Source: Omphiscola glabra
Taxonomy: Eukaryota > Mollusca > Gastropoda > Lymnaeidae
Reading direction: 5' to 3'
Assembly (NCBI GenBank): GCA_964017045.1
Contig: OZ024798.1
Span: 11,181,793-11,245,792 of the forward strand
DNA: 64,000 nucleotides
Under the pieces are notes generated by a model. That model had not been told where the DNA came from and ran no database searches. It was given only the letters and a program-made list of their open reading frames with translations. The position numbers and the translations under genes are program-made. Below, in pieces: positions 34,402 through 45,246 of the stretch; the first letter of the stretch is position 1; each line of letters opens with the position of its first letter.

Positions 34402-37400
34402 AAAATTCATTGGTGTTTATCAGTATATTATTTAAAGAAACGCTTCTGAAACTGAAAGCTTGGCTTTATTTCAGAATCCAAAGCAGCCGTGAAAGACGGC
34501 GCCCGGTCAACAACAGTCCTTACTTCCGCCGGTATTCTGCCCGGTTGAGAGAATCTCTCAGGGGCAGGGAGAGGGCGAGCTCATCACTGGAATGCAGCAC
34601 TGGCTCAGCATCTGATGTCCATTCTAGAGGTGGGTCGTCGCGACCTGTCGATGGTAGCGGTGATGGTAAGTACCCTTTTTTAAAAAAATAATCTACTTTG
34701 ACTAGAAGTTTGGGTAGAGATGGAGTTTACTTGGATGCTCACATATCCCATCTGAATGTGAGAACTTGTTTATAAATTTGTTTTGCTTACATGTGCCACC
34801 AGAATGTGAAAACTTGTGTGTACGTAAGTGTAACACAAGTTAACGAAACTCAGTCACATGATACCTCAGCACGGAGGCGTAGTAATTTAACCATAGAGTA
34901 TGAGAATAAGAGGAACTAGTTTTAGTAGCGGAAGAGGATTGCATGATTTTAGAATAGAAGGCTGGAAGCCATATTGTGAGGACACGTTTTGAGTCGGAGA
35001 GGTCATATTTGAATGTGATATTAATTCATGTGTGGAATTGTACTGAAGATTTCTTATTTGATATTGTAACTACCTTTGTTACATGGACTTATCTGAATCA
35101 AGAATAATATTTGTATTGACTATGTAAATAAAGAATTGTGCGATAGATCGGACCTTATTCTATTCTTGAGATGAAAGATGGCAGTGAAATTAAGGATGAT
35201 AGAGTAATGAAGTGAGTGGTAGATAACTAGCTGAACAAGTATATCAAGCTATGTTACAGTAAGTATGTTTTTAAATTAACAAAAGGGGTGGGCTATATAT
35301 TTAAGTCTGCCACATGGTGCAGCTACTCGTATAAAATAATCTTATTAAGATTCCTCTCATCCCACAATGTCATCCAGGAATTCCACCTAAAACTGCATAA
35401 CCGTATTTTACGGACTATAAGACGCTACGGACTATAAGACGCTACGGACTATAAGACTCAATTTAATTTTTAAGCAGTTTTAAAAAAAACCAAAAAAATT
35501 TGTTACCATTTATATTAATTTCGAGTATAAGAAGCACCATGAAATTTGGAGGCAATTTTTCTAAGAAAACAGTGCGTCTTATAGTCCATAAATTACGGTA
35601 ATTAACTACCTGGTATCACCATTTTATTAATTTAAATACTTTGAAGACTTTCACTATAAGTATAATTGGCATGAAAATGAACTGGTAATAAGTTTTTTTC
35701 AGTGTGAATCATTAAAAACTCACAAATAAAGCTATAGACCAGTCTTGCCAATGTGTTTTAATTGCGTGTGTGTCTCCCACTTGTTGATCTCTGAGATATC
35801 AAGACTAATGTGGAACCGTGTTTATTGCTCTCATCCATTAGCTCCTCCAGTCCGTCCTAGAAGTGGCCAGTTACTAGAGTGCCTGGTCAGACGAGACACA
35901 AGTCTTCCAACGGCATCACAAAGGTTGTTCTCAAGCTTCCACCAGACAGTTTGTTCAATTTTAATTTTCAAAGATGACGCAACTGCATAAAATTTTATCA
36001 GTACTTACGGTCAAAGAATGTTAAATTTTTGGTAATTTTGAAGAAGAATTTTTTTTTATTAAATTGGAAATGAAACTTCTTTTTTTCTTTTTTTTTCACT
36101 CCCCAGATCTTTGAGAGCTTCTGAAATGCCAGCATCAGTGACCATTAGACCGGCCAGGGAAGAGGATAATGAAGACAACGGCCAGAGATATTATTTAAAC
36201 CTGCATCATGCCCACTTGCACCCTGACTACTCCAGCAGTATTCTAGATGACACCATCAACCGACCCACCGACACTGTGCAGAGGATCATGAACCGAACCA
36301 TAGCTGGTAAAAAAAAAAACATTAAGCATTTCCCCCGCTCGTCATTCAGTTGTGTACAATTTTTTTTTTGTAAATCATCGACTGGCGTCAGAAAGGCTTG
36401 TTACATGGGGTTGAAAATGAAAACCTGATTGGCCAAAGTCATTTTGTAAGCTATGTGAATTTCAGAGAAAGGGTTAAGCAAAGTCAAGTTAGTTGGATTA
36501 AGTAGTCGAATTAAAGTCATTTCACCCCCCACCCCCAAAACAATATTATTGAAAAATCTTATCACACTCGTAAAGCAGACGTTAACTGAAACTGATGTAA
36601 TTGGAATCAAATTATACAAAATTATGGTTTTATTTTAATGAAGAAAAAATTAATACACAAGGTATCATCATATTCTAAAACAAAATAAACATCTCAGATC
36701 TGTTTTGGAAAATGCTCAAGTTTTTTTTGTTTTTATTATGCAAAGCAATAAATCCAGATTTATGGATTGAATTTGAGTGGGTCAAACATACTCACACATT
36801 ATGATATAATATCTGTGAGAAGAAAATCTGAATGTTAAAAATCTTTTTTTTCTTTTAAGTGAAGAAGTATTTTAATGTGTGAACATTGTGTTGCCATTTT
36901 TTAAAATGTTGACTGATTGCTTAGATGTGATGGTAATAAGCAAATGTTTTGTGTTCTAATAATTGTTTGATATGAACATTCCGTTGATGAATCGCTCTAT
37001 TACGATATAAACTGTCCATTTGGTAAATTGCTTGGATTGATATGGACTGTCCATTAGTGAATAGCTCTGTTTAATATGAACTGTCCAATGGTGATTCACT
37101 CTGTTTAATATGAACTGTCCAATGGTGATTCACTCTGTTTGATATGAACTGTCCATTAGTGAATAGCTCTGTTTGATATGAACTGTCCAATGGTGATTCA
37201 CTCTGTTTAATATGAACTGTCCAATGGTGATTCACTCTGTTTAATATGAACTGTCCAATGGGGATTCACAAAATGAACTGTCCAATGGTGATTCACTCTG
37301 TTTGATATGAACTGGCCAATGGTGATTCACTCTGTTTGATATGAACTGTCCAATGGTGATTCACTCTGTTTAATATGAACTGTCCAATGGTGATTCACTC

Positions 37401-40400
37401 TGTTTAATATGAACTGTCCAATGGTGATTCACTCAGTTTGATAAGAACTGTCCATTTGGTTAATCACTGTTTTTGATATGAACTATACATTAGTGAATCG
37501 CTCTGTTATGCCCAGCCTTCCTACCCTATCAATTTGATTCCATAAGTTCAATTTCTCATAGCCTGTGGTTACAATATGGATTCGCAGGTGCTTTCCTGAC
37601 CAGGGATGACCAAGCAGTTGCCAGTAACATTGTTCCTCAGACCCACAGGATCCAGAGGTGGGATGTCTCCAAGTGTGTTGTTCCCGATATAACCAATGGT
37701 GAGTGACGTTGGTAACTAATGTTTGGTCTGTGTCCACTTGGTCTGATCACAGATGGTAAACCGAGCCCGATATAACCAATGGTATCGAATCTTGACACTA
37801 TAAGGGAGACCACTGATTTAATCTGGCCTGATTGAAGTTTGACTAGATTTTGAGACATCCCCTTTTTAAAATGCCCACATGAAGACTCGGATTTTGAGAC
37901 ATCCCTTTAATAGAATCAGAATGCCCACATGAATATATGGATTTTGAGAATCCCCTTTTTTAGAATGCCCATATGAAGGCAAAGATTTTGAGACATCCCC
38001 TTTTTAGAATGCCAACATTAAGACACAGATTTTGAGACATCCCCTTTTTAGAATGCCAACTTGAAGACACAGATTTTGAGACATCCCCTTTTTAGAATGC
38101 CCACATGAAGACACGGGTTTTGAGACATCCACTTTTTAGAATGCCCACATTTTTTTAATTAGCCTTGTGATGTGTCGCTTAACCATTTAAATTTATCATT
38201 GATATAGATTTATCTTTTGAGAAATATTTTGAATGTGACATTTAAATTTATCAGTGATATAGATTTATCTTTTGAGAAATATTTTGAATGTGACATTTAA
38301 ATTTTTTATTAAAGTTCCTTTTGTATTTTCTGTTATTCCAAAGCTGTACATGTCTTACTTCAGTTGACTTGGACTAAAGTATTAAACACCTAGTGACATT
38401 TCCCTATTTTCTATCCATAGCGTCCATCAATATCGTTGTAAAGCATTGCAAACTCCACAATGATGCCAGCTGTGACCTCTCCAAGGATGGGACATTCCTG
38501 GCCACTTTTGTACCAAGTCACAGGGGTTTCCCAGATGACAACATACTGGGGGTTTTCTCTTTGAGGAAGGAATCTCTGGCTCACTGCTTGTATACAAAAA
38601 GCTTTGGTAAGACTTGCAGAGAACATTTCTTTTTAATCACTGACTTGTATCAACCATTCACTCAGAACTTTGGTACAGTCTGTGGCCTATCAACCATACA
38701 CTTTGCCCTTTGGCACAATCTGTGGCCAACACTGTTCATTTATATTTTAAACACTGAATGCACTGCACCTTTCCTAATCCCATTTCTGTTGTTTCATAAA
38801 CATACTCTTTATACAAACTAAGCTGTTGCTACGGCACAACATGAAATTTAGAATGCTCGTTCAGTAACAAAATTACCTAGGTTTTTGTTTGAACCACAGC
38901 TGTTAATGTTAAAGCTCCTCAGCTTAACCAGTGAGATTTCAATTACGTTAAGTGTTTTGTACCATCTCTGCTCTGTATTGCACCATCTCTGTATTGCACC
39001 ATCTCTGTATTGCACCATCTCTGTATTGCACCATCTCTGTATTGCACCATCTCTGTATTGCACCATCTCTGTATTGCACCATCTCTGTATTGCACCATCT
39101 CTGTATTGCACCATCTCTGTATTGCACCATCTCTGTATTGCACCATCTCTGTATTGCACCATCTCTGTATTGCACCATCTCTGTATTGCACCATCTCTGT
39201 ATTGCACCATCTCTGTATTGCACCATCTCTGTATTGCACCATCTCTGTATTGCACCATCTCTGTATTGCACCATCTCTGTATTGCACCATCTCTGTATTG
39301 CACCATCTCTGTATTGCACCATCTCTGTATTGCACCATCTCTGTATTGCACCATCTCTGTATTGCACCATCTCTGTATTGCACCATCTCTGTATTGCACC
39401 ATCTCTGTATTGCACCATCTCTGTATTGCACCATCTCTGTATTGCACCATCTCTGTATTGCACCATCTCTGTATTGCACCATCTCTGTATTGCACCATCT
39501 CTGTATTGCACCATCTCTGTATTGCACCATCTCTGTATTGCACCATCTCTGTATTGCACCATCTCACATTTGCACAGTGTGAAATAAAAGCCAGGCAGCA
39601 TTATTTGTGTCAGAATGTAATTGCTAAGGCAGACTTGTTTACCCTCAAACTCTTAAAATTGTGCAATTTCATCACAAAATCTCTCAATACATTATCTTAA
39701 TAGTGAAAAAATAAACATACAGCATATATAATGTATATACCTTTTCAGAATGCCCACATGAAGACACGGATTTTGAGACATCCCCTTTTTAGAATGCCCA
39801 CATTTTTATTAGCCCTGTGATGTGTGGCTTAATCATTTAAATTTATCAGTGATATAGATTTATCTTTTGAGAAATATTTGAATGTGACATTTAAATTTAT
39901 CTGTGATATAGATTTATCTTTTGAGAAATATTTGAATGTGACATTTAAATTTATCTGTGATATAGATTTATCTTTTTATACTGTATACACCTCAAAATCG
40001 TACATTGTACGCCAAAATCTTAAGAGTAAACAGGTCTGCTAAGGTGATTCACACAGACTAAAACAAGGTTGTTTTTACTGCGTAGCTTCTTGTTTGTTAT
40101 TTTAAGAAGTGCCAATGAAAATCTTGAGCTTTTGTGACAAAAGAGCTCAGCGTAGATGGAGATAGGAATGCTGTTGAAAGAGTCAAAATTGACGTTGGCC
40201 ATAAAGGTCAATGTTGAAAAAATTGGTGTTTTCTTTATTTGACAGGCCCAAATGCCATTTCAGTGAGCATCTCCCCAGAAAATCGCTACGTCATGGTGGG
40301 ATTAGCCGCTAAAAGGCTGTTCTTCTTTTCCGTCAACCAAATGGTGGCCCAAGTGTACAGACTGGCTAAGGAGAAGGCCGGAGAGAGTTCTATGCGGGTA

Positions 40401-41832
40401 ACTAGCCGGATGACTCCTGACATTTAGTTAGTATAGACTTGATGATGAGGCATAATCAGAAACTTTAAGTGTACTTAACAGAAATAATCTGACAGTTGCG
40501 GTACTAATCAGAAAAAATGAGCTACCTGAGAGAATTAATAAAAGCAAATGATCTGGTGTGTCTTCTCTGTAACAGAAATTTAGCCTATGTATTTATATAT
40601 AACATAAAATTGTGTATTTGCAAATAATTTGAAAGGACTGACAATGCTAACGATCTAAACTTTCTCAAGATACATTTACTAAAAGTAAAAGAAAAGTAAT
40701 CAGCGAGTAACTCCAAGAGCAAAGTAAGAGTTCAAACTTGCTTATCAATATGTTTTACTTTCAGCACGTCACCGACTTGTTTCACCCGTGTAACCAAGAC
40801 AGCCGAAACCATGTCAGTGTCAACTCTGCGCGCTGGCTGCCTGGAGTTGGGGAAGGTATGGTGTATGGTACCAACAGGGGAGATCTACACTTCTGCCGAC
40901 CTGGGTGAGTTGTTGGTTTGATAGGCACCCTGTGTGTTACAGGTGATCACGGACATGTTTAGCTTCACAGGTACCATAGCTGTCTCAAATGATATCTGAC
41001 ATGATTGAGTTGGGTCAAAGCAGTTATATCTCACATTTTAAGAGGATTTTTAAAAAAAATGAAATTGGTTTATAATAATATAGCAAAACAAATAAAATTT
41101 TATCATAAAAACTACTCCGAAAAGATTATAAATCTGAGAACCATCAATTTTATTCAAACACATTGGAGTTAAGGGGAAATAATACATTTTAGAAGCAGGC
41201 CCGCACCTAGGAATTTCTGGGACCCAGGCAGCTGACAGAGTTCGGGCCCCATTTCCTGTTTCAAACATGAGGCGTATATTTTAAAAACTTGAAAAAGGGC
41301 GGGCCCCTATCTAGCTCTGGCCCCTGACAAGTGCCGTTGTTGTCCCCCCCCCCACTTGGTGCTGGCCTGGTAGAAGGGCAGATGGAAGCTGGCATTAAAT
41401 GTTATAGATATTGATAGACTTAAAGCTTGATCCATTTTTATGCTCATACATATAGGTCCTGCACTTACTATGGTCAACAAAAATGGTCTCAAGTTAGTAC
41501 TTAAATGTTTAACAGTTTACCATCTGAGGAGAAAAATATTTCTGAGTATCACTGAGCTCCACGCAAACATTTTTCTCCCGTTTCCATTAGCTCTAAACAA
41601 CCGTCCACGTCTCGGCCCTTTTAAAATGAGTTTTAATGTCGTCTCCAGATCTCGAAAAGTCCATGAACGAGATTCGCCCAAACCAAGAGGGCCCAACAGC
41701 GGTCTCGAGTCCATGATCAGGCTCCACAGAAATCAGTCAGCCCACAACAGCATCGCCACCCAGACCACCACCGTCAGCATCAGACGCAGCGCCAGCACAC
41801 AGACGTCCAGAGAAGAAGATCATAATCTATGA
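23128..41832 (+). CDS. AMBRA1: AMBRA1, autophagy and CUL4 substrate-receptor scaffold, 17 exons
   Basis: Scaffold that in vertebrates links BECN1/ULK1 autophagy complexes to dynein and acts as a DDB1-CUL4 receptor for D-type cyclins. Coding exons: 23128-23256, 24774-24832, 25100-25283, 25915-26093, 28208-28309, 28509-28630, 29099-29258, 29595-32691, 33841-33929, 34475-34665, 35842-35923, 36107-36306, 37588-37698, 38421-38606, 40246-40397, 40765-40904, 41649-41832. All phases agree; total 1,788 residues against about 1,300 in human. An in-frame stop sits 9 bp before the chosen ATG. N-terminal blades include [20 protein letters not shown]-terminal blades include [17 protein letters not shown] and [18 protein letters not shown]. 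Two donors are weak (33930 GTCAGA, 35924 GTTGTT). The first exon is the least conserved and was placed by phase and position. Confidence 0.93.
25415..25863. mobile_element. Possible piggyBac-type MITE in AMBRA1 intron 3
   Basis: TTAA is followed by CCTATTCAATCCCGTAG. The other end is GGATTGAATGGG followed by TAAA. The ends are inverted (CCTATTCAATCC / GGATTGAATGGG). A 30-bp subterminal unit (CAATCCCGTAGCGATCAAAT) is duplicated. Only one flank is an intact TTAA. Confidence 0.5.
26290..26830 (+). mobile_element. LINE 3' remnant in AMBRA1 intron 4
   Basis: Translates with few breaks to [38 protein letters not shown] and [14 protein letters not shown], a reverse-transcriptase C-terminal region. 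The rest matches the remnant at 9.6-10.2 kb. Confidence 0.78.
27060..28140. repeat. 47-bp minisatellite with two unit types
   Basis: About 23 copies. Type A contains CATGGCATGCCATCTCTTAG and type B contains CATGAAGAGCAGTCTGTTAG; both share GAGCACCAATCACTCACAC. Type A includes the palindrome ATGGCATGCCAT. Ends about 70 bp before AMBRA1 exon 5. Confidence 0.95.
29595..32691 (+). CDS. AMBRA1: AMBRA1 exon 8: 3.1-kb disordered centre
   Basis: A single exon of 3,097 bp coding about 1,033 residues (about 313-1344). It is rich in Ser, Gly, Glu and Asn, with an Asn-rich stretch ([19 protein letters not shown]), a Ser run near 31850-31930 and an in-frame 36-bp repeat at 30889. It ends in a helical segment ([18 protein letters not shown]) that starts a coiled-coil-like region continued in exon 9. 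Apparent starts upstream of 29595 are intronic. The acceptor is CTGTCTGCAG and the donor is GTAAGT. The extra length of this AMBRA1 over human is mostly here. Confidence 0.9.
30889..30996 (+). repeat. Coding 36-bp repeat, 3 copies, in AMBRA1
   Basis: In-frame 12-residue units [24 protein letters not shown] and [12 protein letters not shown]. Confidence 0.9.
33272..33493. repeat. Long inverted repeat (foldback) in AMBRA1 intron 8
   Basis: Arms of about 61 bp at 33272-33333 (GGAAATTAGTAAAACACAGT ... AACAAAACAACGAAC) and 33433-33493 (GTTCGTTGTTTTGTTGCGTT ... GTTTTACTAATTTCC) with only a few mismatches, separated by about 99 bp. Confidence 0.9.
33841..36306 (+). CDS. AMBRA1: AMBRA1 exons 9-12: coiled coil and basic linker
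   Basis: Residues about 1345-1531. Exon 9 is a short heptad-like helix ([19 protein letters not shown]). Exons 10-11 are Arg/Ser-rich ([18 protein letters not shown]). Exon 12 leads towards the second WD half with [18 protein letters not shown] and [10 protein letters not shown]. Confidence 0.88.
35400..35600. mobile_element. MITE with ACCGTA...ACGGACTATAAGACG ends
   Basis: Left ACCGTATTTTACGGACTATA and right CTTATAGTCCATAAATTACGG are inverted. The left subterminal GCTACGGACTATAAGAC unit is present in tandem. Lies in AMBRA1 intron 10. Confidence 0.75.
36960..37500. repeat. 34-bp minisatellite in AMBRA1 intron 12
   Basis: About 15 copies of GATATGAACTGTCCAATGGT followed by GATTCACTCTGTTT. 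Ends about 90 bp before exon 13. Confidence 0.93.
37588..40904 (+). CDS. AMBRA1: AMBRA1 exons 13-16: C-terminal WD40 half
   Basis: Residues about 1532-1727, closing the split propeller. Recognisable blocks: [102 protein letters not shown] and [16 protein letters not shown]. These follow the vertebrate order. Introns hold 34-bp, 43-bp, 55-bp and 16-bp arrays. Confidence 0.93.
37845..38155. repeat. 43-bp tandem repeat in AMBRA1 intron 13
   Basis: About seven copies of GATTTTGAGACATCCCCTTT followed by TTAGAATGCCCACATGAAGACAC with variants. One more copy lies beyond exon 14 at 39748. Confidence 0.9.
38160..38310. repeat. 55-bp repeat, first block (before exon 14)
   Basis: Units ATTTAAATTTATCAGTGATA then TAGATTTATCTTTTGAGAAA. 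The same block follows exon 14 at 39800-39980. Confidence 0.88.
38959..39566. repeat. 16-bp minisatellite, about 37 near-identical copies
   Basis: Unit TCTGTATTGCACCATC, almost without variation, in AMBRA1 intron 14. Because 16 is not a multiple of 3 and no phase makes a stop, long frames stay open on both strands; these are not genes. Confidence 0.97.
39745..39980. repeat. Second copy of the 43-bp/55-bp block (after exon 14)
   Basis: Repeats the order AGAATGCCCACATGAAGACA, GATTTTGAGACATCCCC, GTGATGTGTGGCTTAA, then 55-bp units, as at 38.1-38.3 kb. Confidence 0.88.
41649..41832 (+). CDS. AMBRA1: AMBRA1 last exon with two TQT motifs
   Basis: 61 codons after the acceptor GTCGTCTCCAG. It carries SIATQTTTV and SASTQTSRE (TQT at residues 1765 and 1778). 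In vertebrate AMBRA1 two TQT sites about 12 residues apart bind dynein light chain DYNLL1. The vertebrate LC3-binding WDQL segment that precedes them is absent from this model: exon 16 ends HFCRPG and joins SRKVHERD directly, in phase. The 5' extension of this open frame (from 41440) is intronic. Confidence 0.85.
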
Positions 41833-43620
41833 CGGTGTCGGCTTACATTGTTTAAAATCACTGACAAATAAGTAGGCAGGACATGGTCAGAAAATAGTGG
41901 GGAACTTGCATAGAGTTTGAAGCCGTAGGTGCAAAGGTCAACTGCTCCTGTGTAGATAGGCTCAATAAATTAACTGTGATGGCAACTTAAATATGTGCTT
42001 TCATCTGTGCTATCTTCACCACCCCCCCCCCCCCCCTTTCCCAGATTTGTGAGGTTTCCCCATCAGAACTCGATGACTCTGTTAAATGTGTTGTTCTCAG
42101 TTGGCCAGCCATGTTTCTGTTTCAATCCACTTGTGTGATGCCATCATGAACTTTGTTCCATGATTACTGTGGGGGCTTTTCTGATTTGGAGAGACTGGTT
42201 TACAAAGACTGTCATTAGATATTACTATTACTGATGATGGTATTGCCATGTGCATAGGTAAGGGTGTGGGGGAAAAAAAAAAAGACGTACTATTTTCATA
42301 ACTTAATTTTTCCTCTGCATCTTTAAGGTGATTGATTTGATGTAAGATTTTTATTTTAATGAAATAATCCAGTCTGTATCAGCTGATGGTTAATTTATTC
42401 TTTCAAAGTTCATTTCACAATACACGTTTTTTGTTTTTCTCAATGGGGGGATAAGGTAATGTTAAGCACATGTGATGGATGTTTTTTCTAAATGAGTGCA
42501 AGTCTTGTATTTGATTTTTTTATATTAAACTGTGATTCTTATATGCGAATGTGTTACAAGTAGAGCAGCCCTTACGTTGCATGTATGGCAGATTTTTTTT
42601 TTTTTTTTTTTTAAGTAGCAGCAAAATGAATAATAGTAATAGCACCAAATTTGCTAACTTGCCTGGTTCAAAGGACATTAAAATTTTGCTCTCCTTTTCT
42701 TTTTTTACTGTAAGATAATTTTTTGTTAAATTTGCTGTTAAATGTTATGTTTTGTGTTTTGAGATTGCCCTATAATTATTGAAAGTCGCACAATGAAGTT
42801 ACCTGATTGGATCCAATCTGTACATACAAAACATGTTTTGTGTTTGGTTATGCTAAAACTCTGGGTGTTTTAAGAGTTTTTTTTCAGTGTCGACATTTGC
42901 TGATATAATAACTCCACCCATCATGATGTACATATTCATACTATCCACCCACCTCCTTTCTGTGTGTAGATATGTAATTCACTTACTGAGCACAAATGAA
43001 TGTACATGAGATGAAGTGTTTGGATGATCATGATTGAATAGCAAACTATACATATATACCACCTCAGATTGAAATATTGCTCTGAAGTGTTGTGATAAAA
43101 TTGAGGAGCTTACCTTAAATCTAAACTCAGCCACCACATTGCACATTTAACATGTTATTTTTTGGCCAAATTGATACAATTTAAATAGAAAAATACACTT
43201 TTCTTGCCCGAGTTGAAGATGAGTTTTTTTCTTTTGTTTCAAGTATTTTGTAAGTAAGGATGAAATTTCATAGACGCGTGATTTTTGAAAACTATAGTTT
43301 AAACAAAGTGTTAAGAAATAACATCAGATGTTAGATTGAGGAAGGTAATCATGTATGAATTTTTTTTTTTATTAAAAAGGTCCAAGTAAAATGGGTATCA
43401 GCCCGCACCCCCCATTCCCTGATAGTGTCTTCAGACAAATAAGTAATTAATTTAGGCATGTAGTTCAAATATGAGGATCATGAATGGTAACTACAAACCA
43501 AGTTAATTGCCATAATATAAAAATAAAAAGTATTTAGAATGGTGTCAGTCAGTGCAGAAGTCAGTATCAATTTGCTGTTTAGAAATTTGAATGTTGCATT
43601 ATCCAATATCCATGTTGTTT

Positions 43621-43626
43621 AATAAA
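43621..43626 (+). terminator. Likely AMBRA1 distal poly(A) signal
   Basis: AATAAA 1.8 kb after the stop. An earlier AATAAA occurs near 41964. The region 41833-43620 is T-rich non-coding sequence typical of a long 3' UTR. Which site is used cannot be told from sequence. Confidence 0.4.
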
Positions 43627-43937
43627 CTGATCCTCTTTGCAAGGGATCAACTCTATCATCCAGCTTTTCATTCTTTTGATGTTACCTCTTGTTTTAGTTA
43701 AATATCACCGCTGTTAATATTAAAGCCGACAATGTAATCAATTTTTTTTTTTTAAACAAAAAAGATATCCAAACACTATTTAGGTGATCTTTAAATGTGA
43801 TAATAGACTTACAGCACTGTGACAAGTTTAGTCAAAAGCCAAAGATTTTCCATTATGAGTAACAGTAACTATACATTTTTAAAAAGTGTCTAACCTCATA
43901 GGCTAATTTACACTTGTACACTTGTCCAGCTCATAAA

Positions 43938-45246
43938 CATATCCATCAGAGCTAGGCCATTATTGTTTTCACATGCCACCAGAGCTAGGCCATTATTGTT
44001 TCCACATGCCACCAGAGCTAGGCCATTATTGTTTCCACATGCCACCAGAGCTAGGCCATTATTGTTGCCACATGCCACCAGAGCTAGGCCATTATTGTTT
44101 TCACATGCCACCAGAGTTAGGCCATTATTGTTGCCACATGCCATCAGAGCTAGGCCATTATTGTTTTCACATGCCACCAGAGCTAGGCCATTATTGTTTT
44201 CACATGCCACCAGAGCTAGGCCATTATTGTTTTCACATGCCACCAGAGTTAGGCCATTATTGTTGCCACATGCCATCAGAGCTAGGCCATTATTGTTGCC
44301 ACATGCCACCAGAGCTAGGCCATTATTGTTTTTCACATGCCACCAGAGGTAGGCCATTATTGTTGCCACATGCCATCAGAGCTAGGCCATTATTGTTTTC
44401 ACATGCCACCAGAGCTAGGCCATTATTGTTTTCACATGCCACCAGAGCTAGGCTATTATTGTTTTCACATGCCACCAGAGTTAGGCCATTATTGTTGCCA
44501 CATGCCATCAGAGCTAGGCCATTATTGTTGCCACATGCCACCAGAGCTAGGCCATTATTGTTTTTCACATGCCACCAGAGCTAGGCCATTATTGTTGCCA
44601 CATGCCATCAGAGCTAGGCCATTATTGTTTTCACATGCCACCAGAGCTAGGCCATTATTGTTTTCACATGCCACCAGAGCTAGGCCATTATTGTTTTCAC
44701 ATGCCACCAGAGTTAGGCCATTATTGTTGCCACATGCCATCAGAGCTAGGCCATTATTGTTTTCACATGCCACCAGAGCTAGGCCATTATTGTTTTCACA
44801 TGCCACCAGAGCTAGGCTATTATTGTTTTCACATGCCACCAGAGTTAGGCCATTATTGTTGCCACATGCCATCAGAGCTAGGCCATTATTGTTGCCACAT
44901 GCCACCAGAGCTAGGCCATTATTGTTTTTCACATGCCACCAGAGCTAGGCCATTATTGTTGCCACATGCCATCAGAGCTAGGCCATTATTGTTTTCACAT
45001 GCCACCAGAGCTAGGCCATTATTGTTTTCACATGCCACCAGAGCTAGGCCATTATTGTTTTCACATGCCACCAGAGTTAGGCCATTATTGTTGCCACATG
45101 CCATCAGAGCTAGGCCATTATTGTTGCCACATGCCACCAGAGCTAGGCCATTATTGTTTTTCACATGCCACCAGAGCTAGGCCATTATTGTTTTCACATG
45201 CCACCAGAGCTAGGCTATTATTGTTGTCACATACCAACAGACCTAG
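43938..45246. repeat. 33-bp minisatellite between AMBRA1 and androglobin
   Basis: About 39 copies of ACATGCCACCAGAGCTAGGC then CATTATTGTTTTC. Variants (ATCAGAG, GTTGCC, GTTAGG, an extra T) recur in the same order every 364 or 232 bp, a higher-order structure. Multiple-of-three units keep long repetitive frames open. Confidence 0.97.

Noticed and set aside
38848..39700. Long open frames (190-271 codons) on both strands
   Set aside because: They are translations of the 16-bp array; the unit has no stop in any phase. No splice or composition support.
41440..41648. Upstream part of the AMBRA1 last-exon frame, and the acceptor at 41589
   Set aside because: The acceptor at 41589 would put the exon out of phase with exon 16 and hit a stop within 11 codons; 41649 fits.
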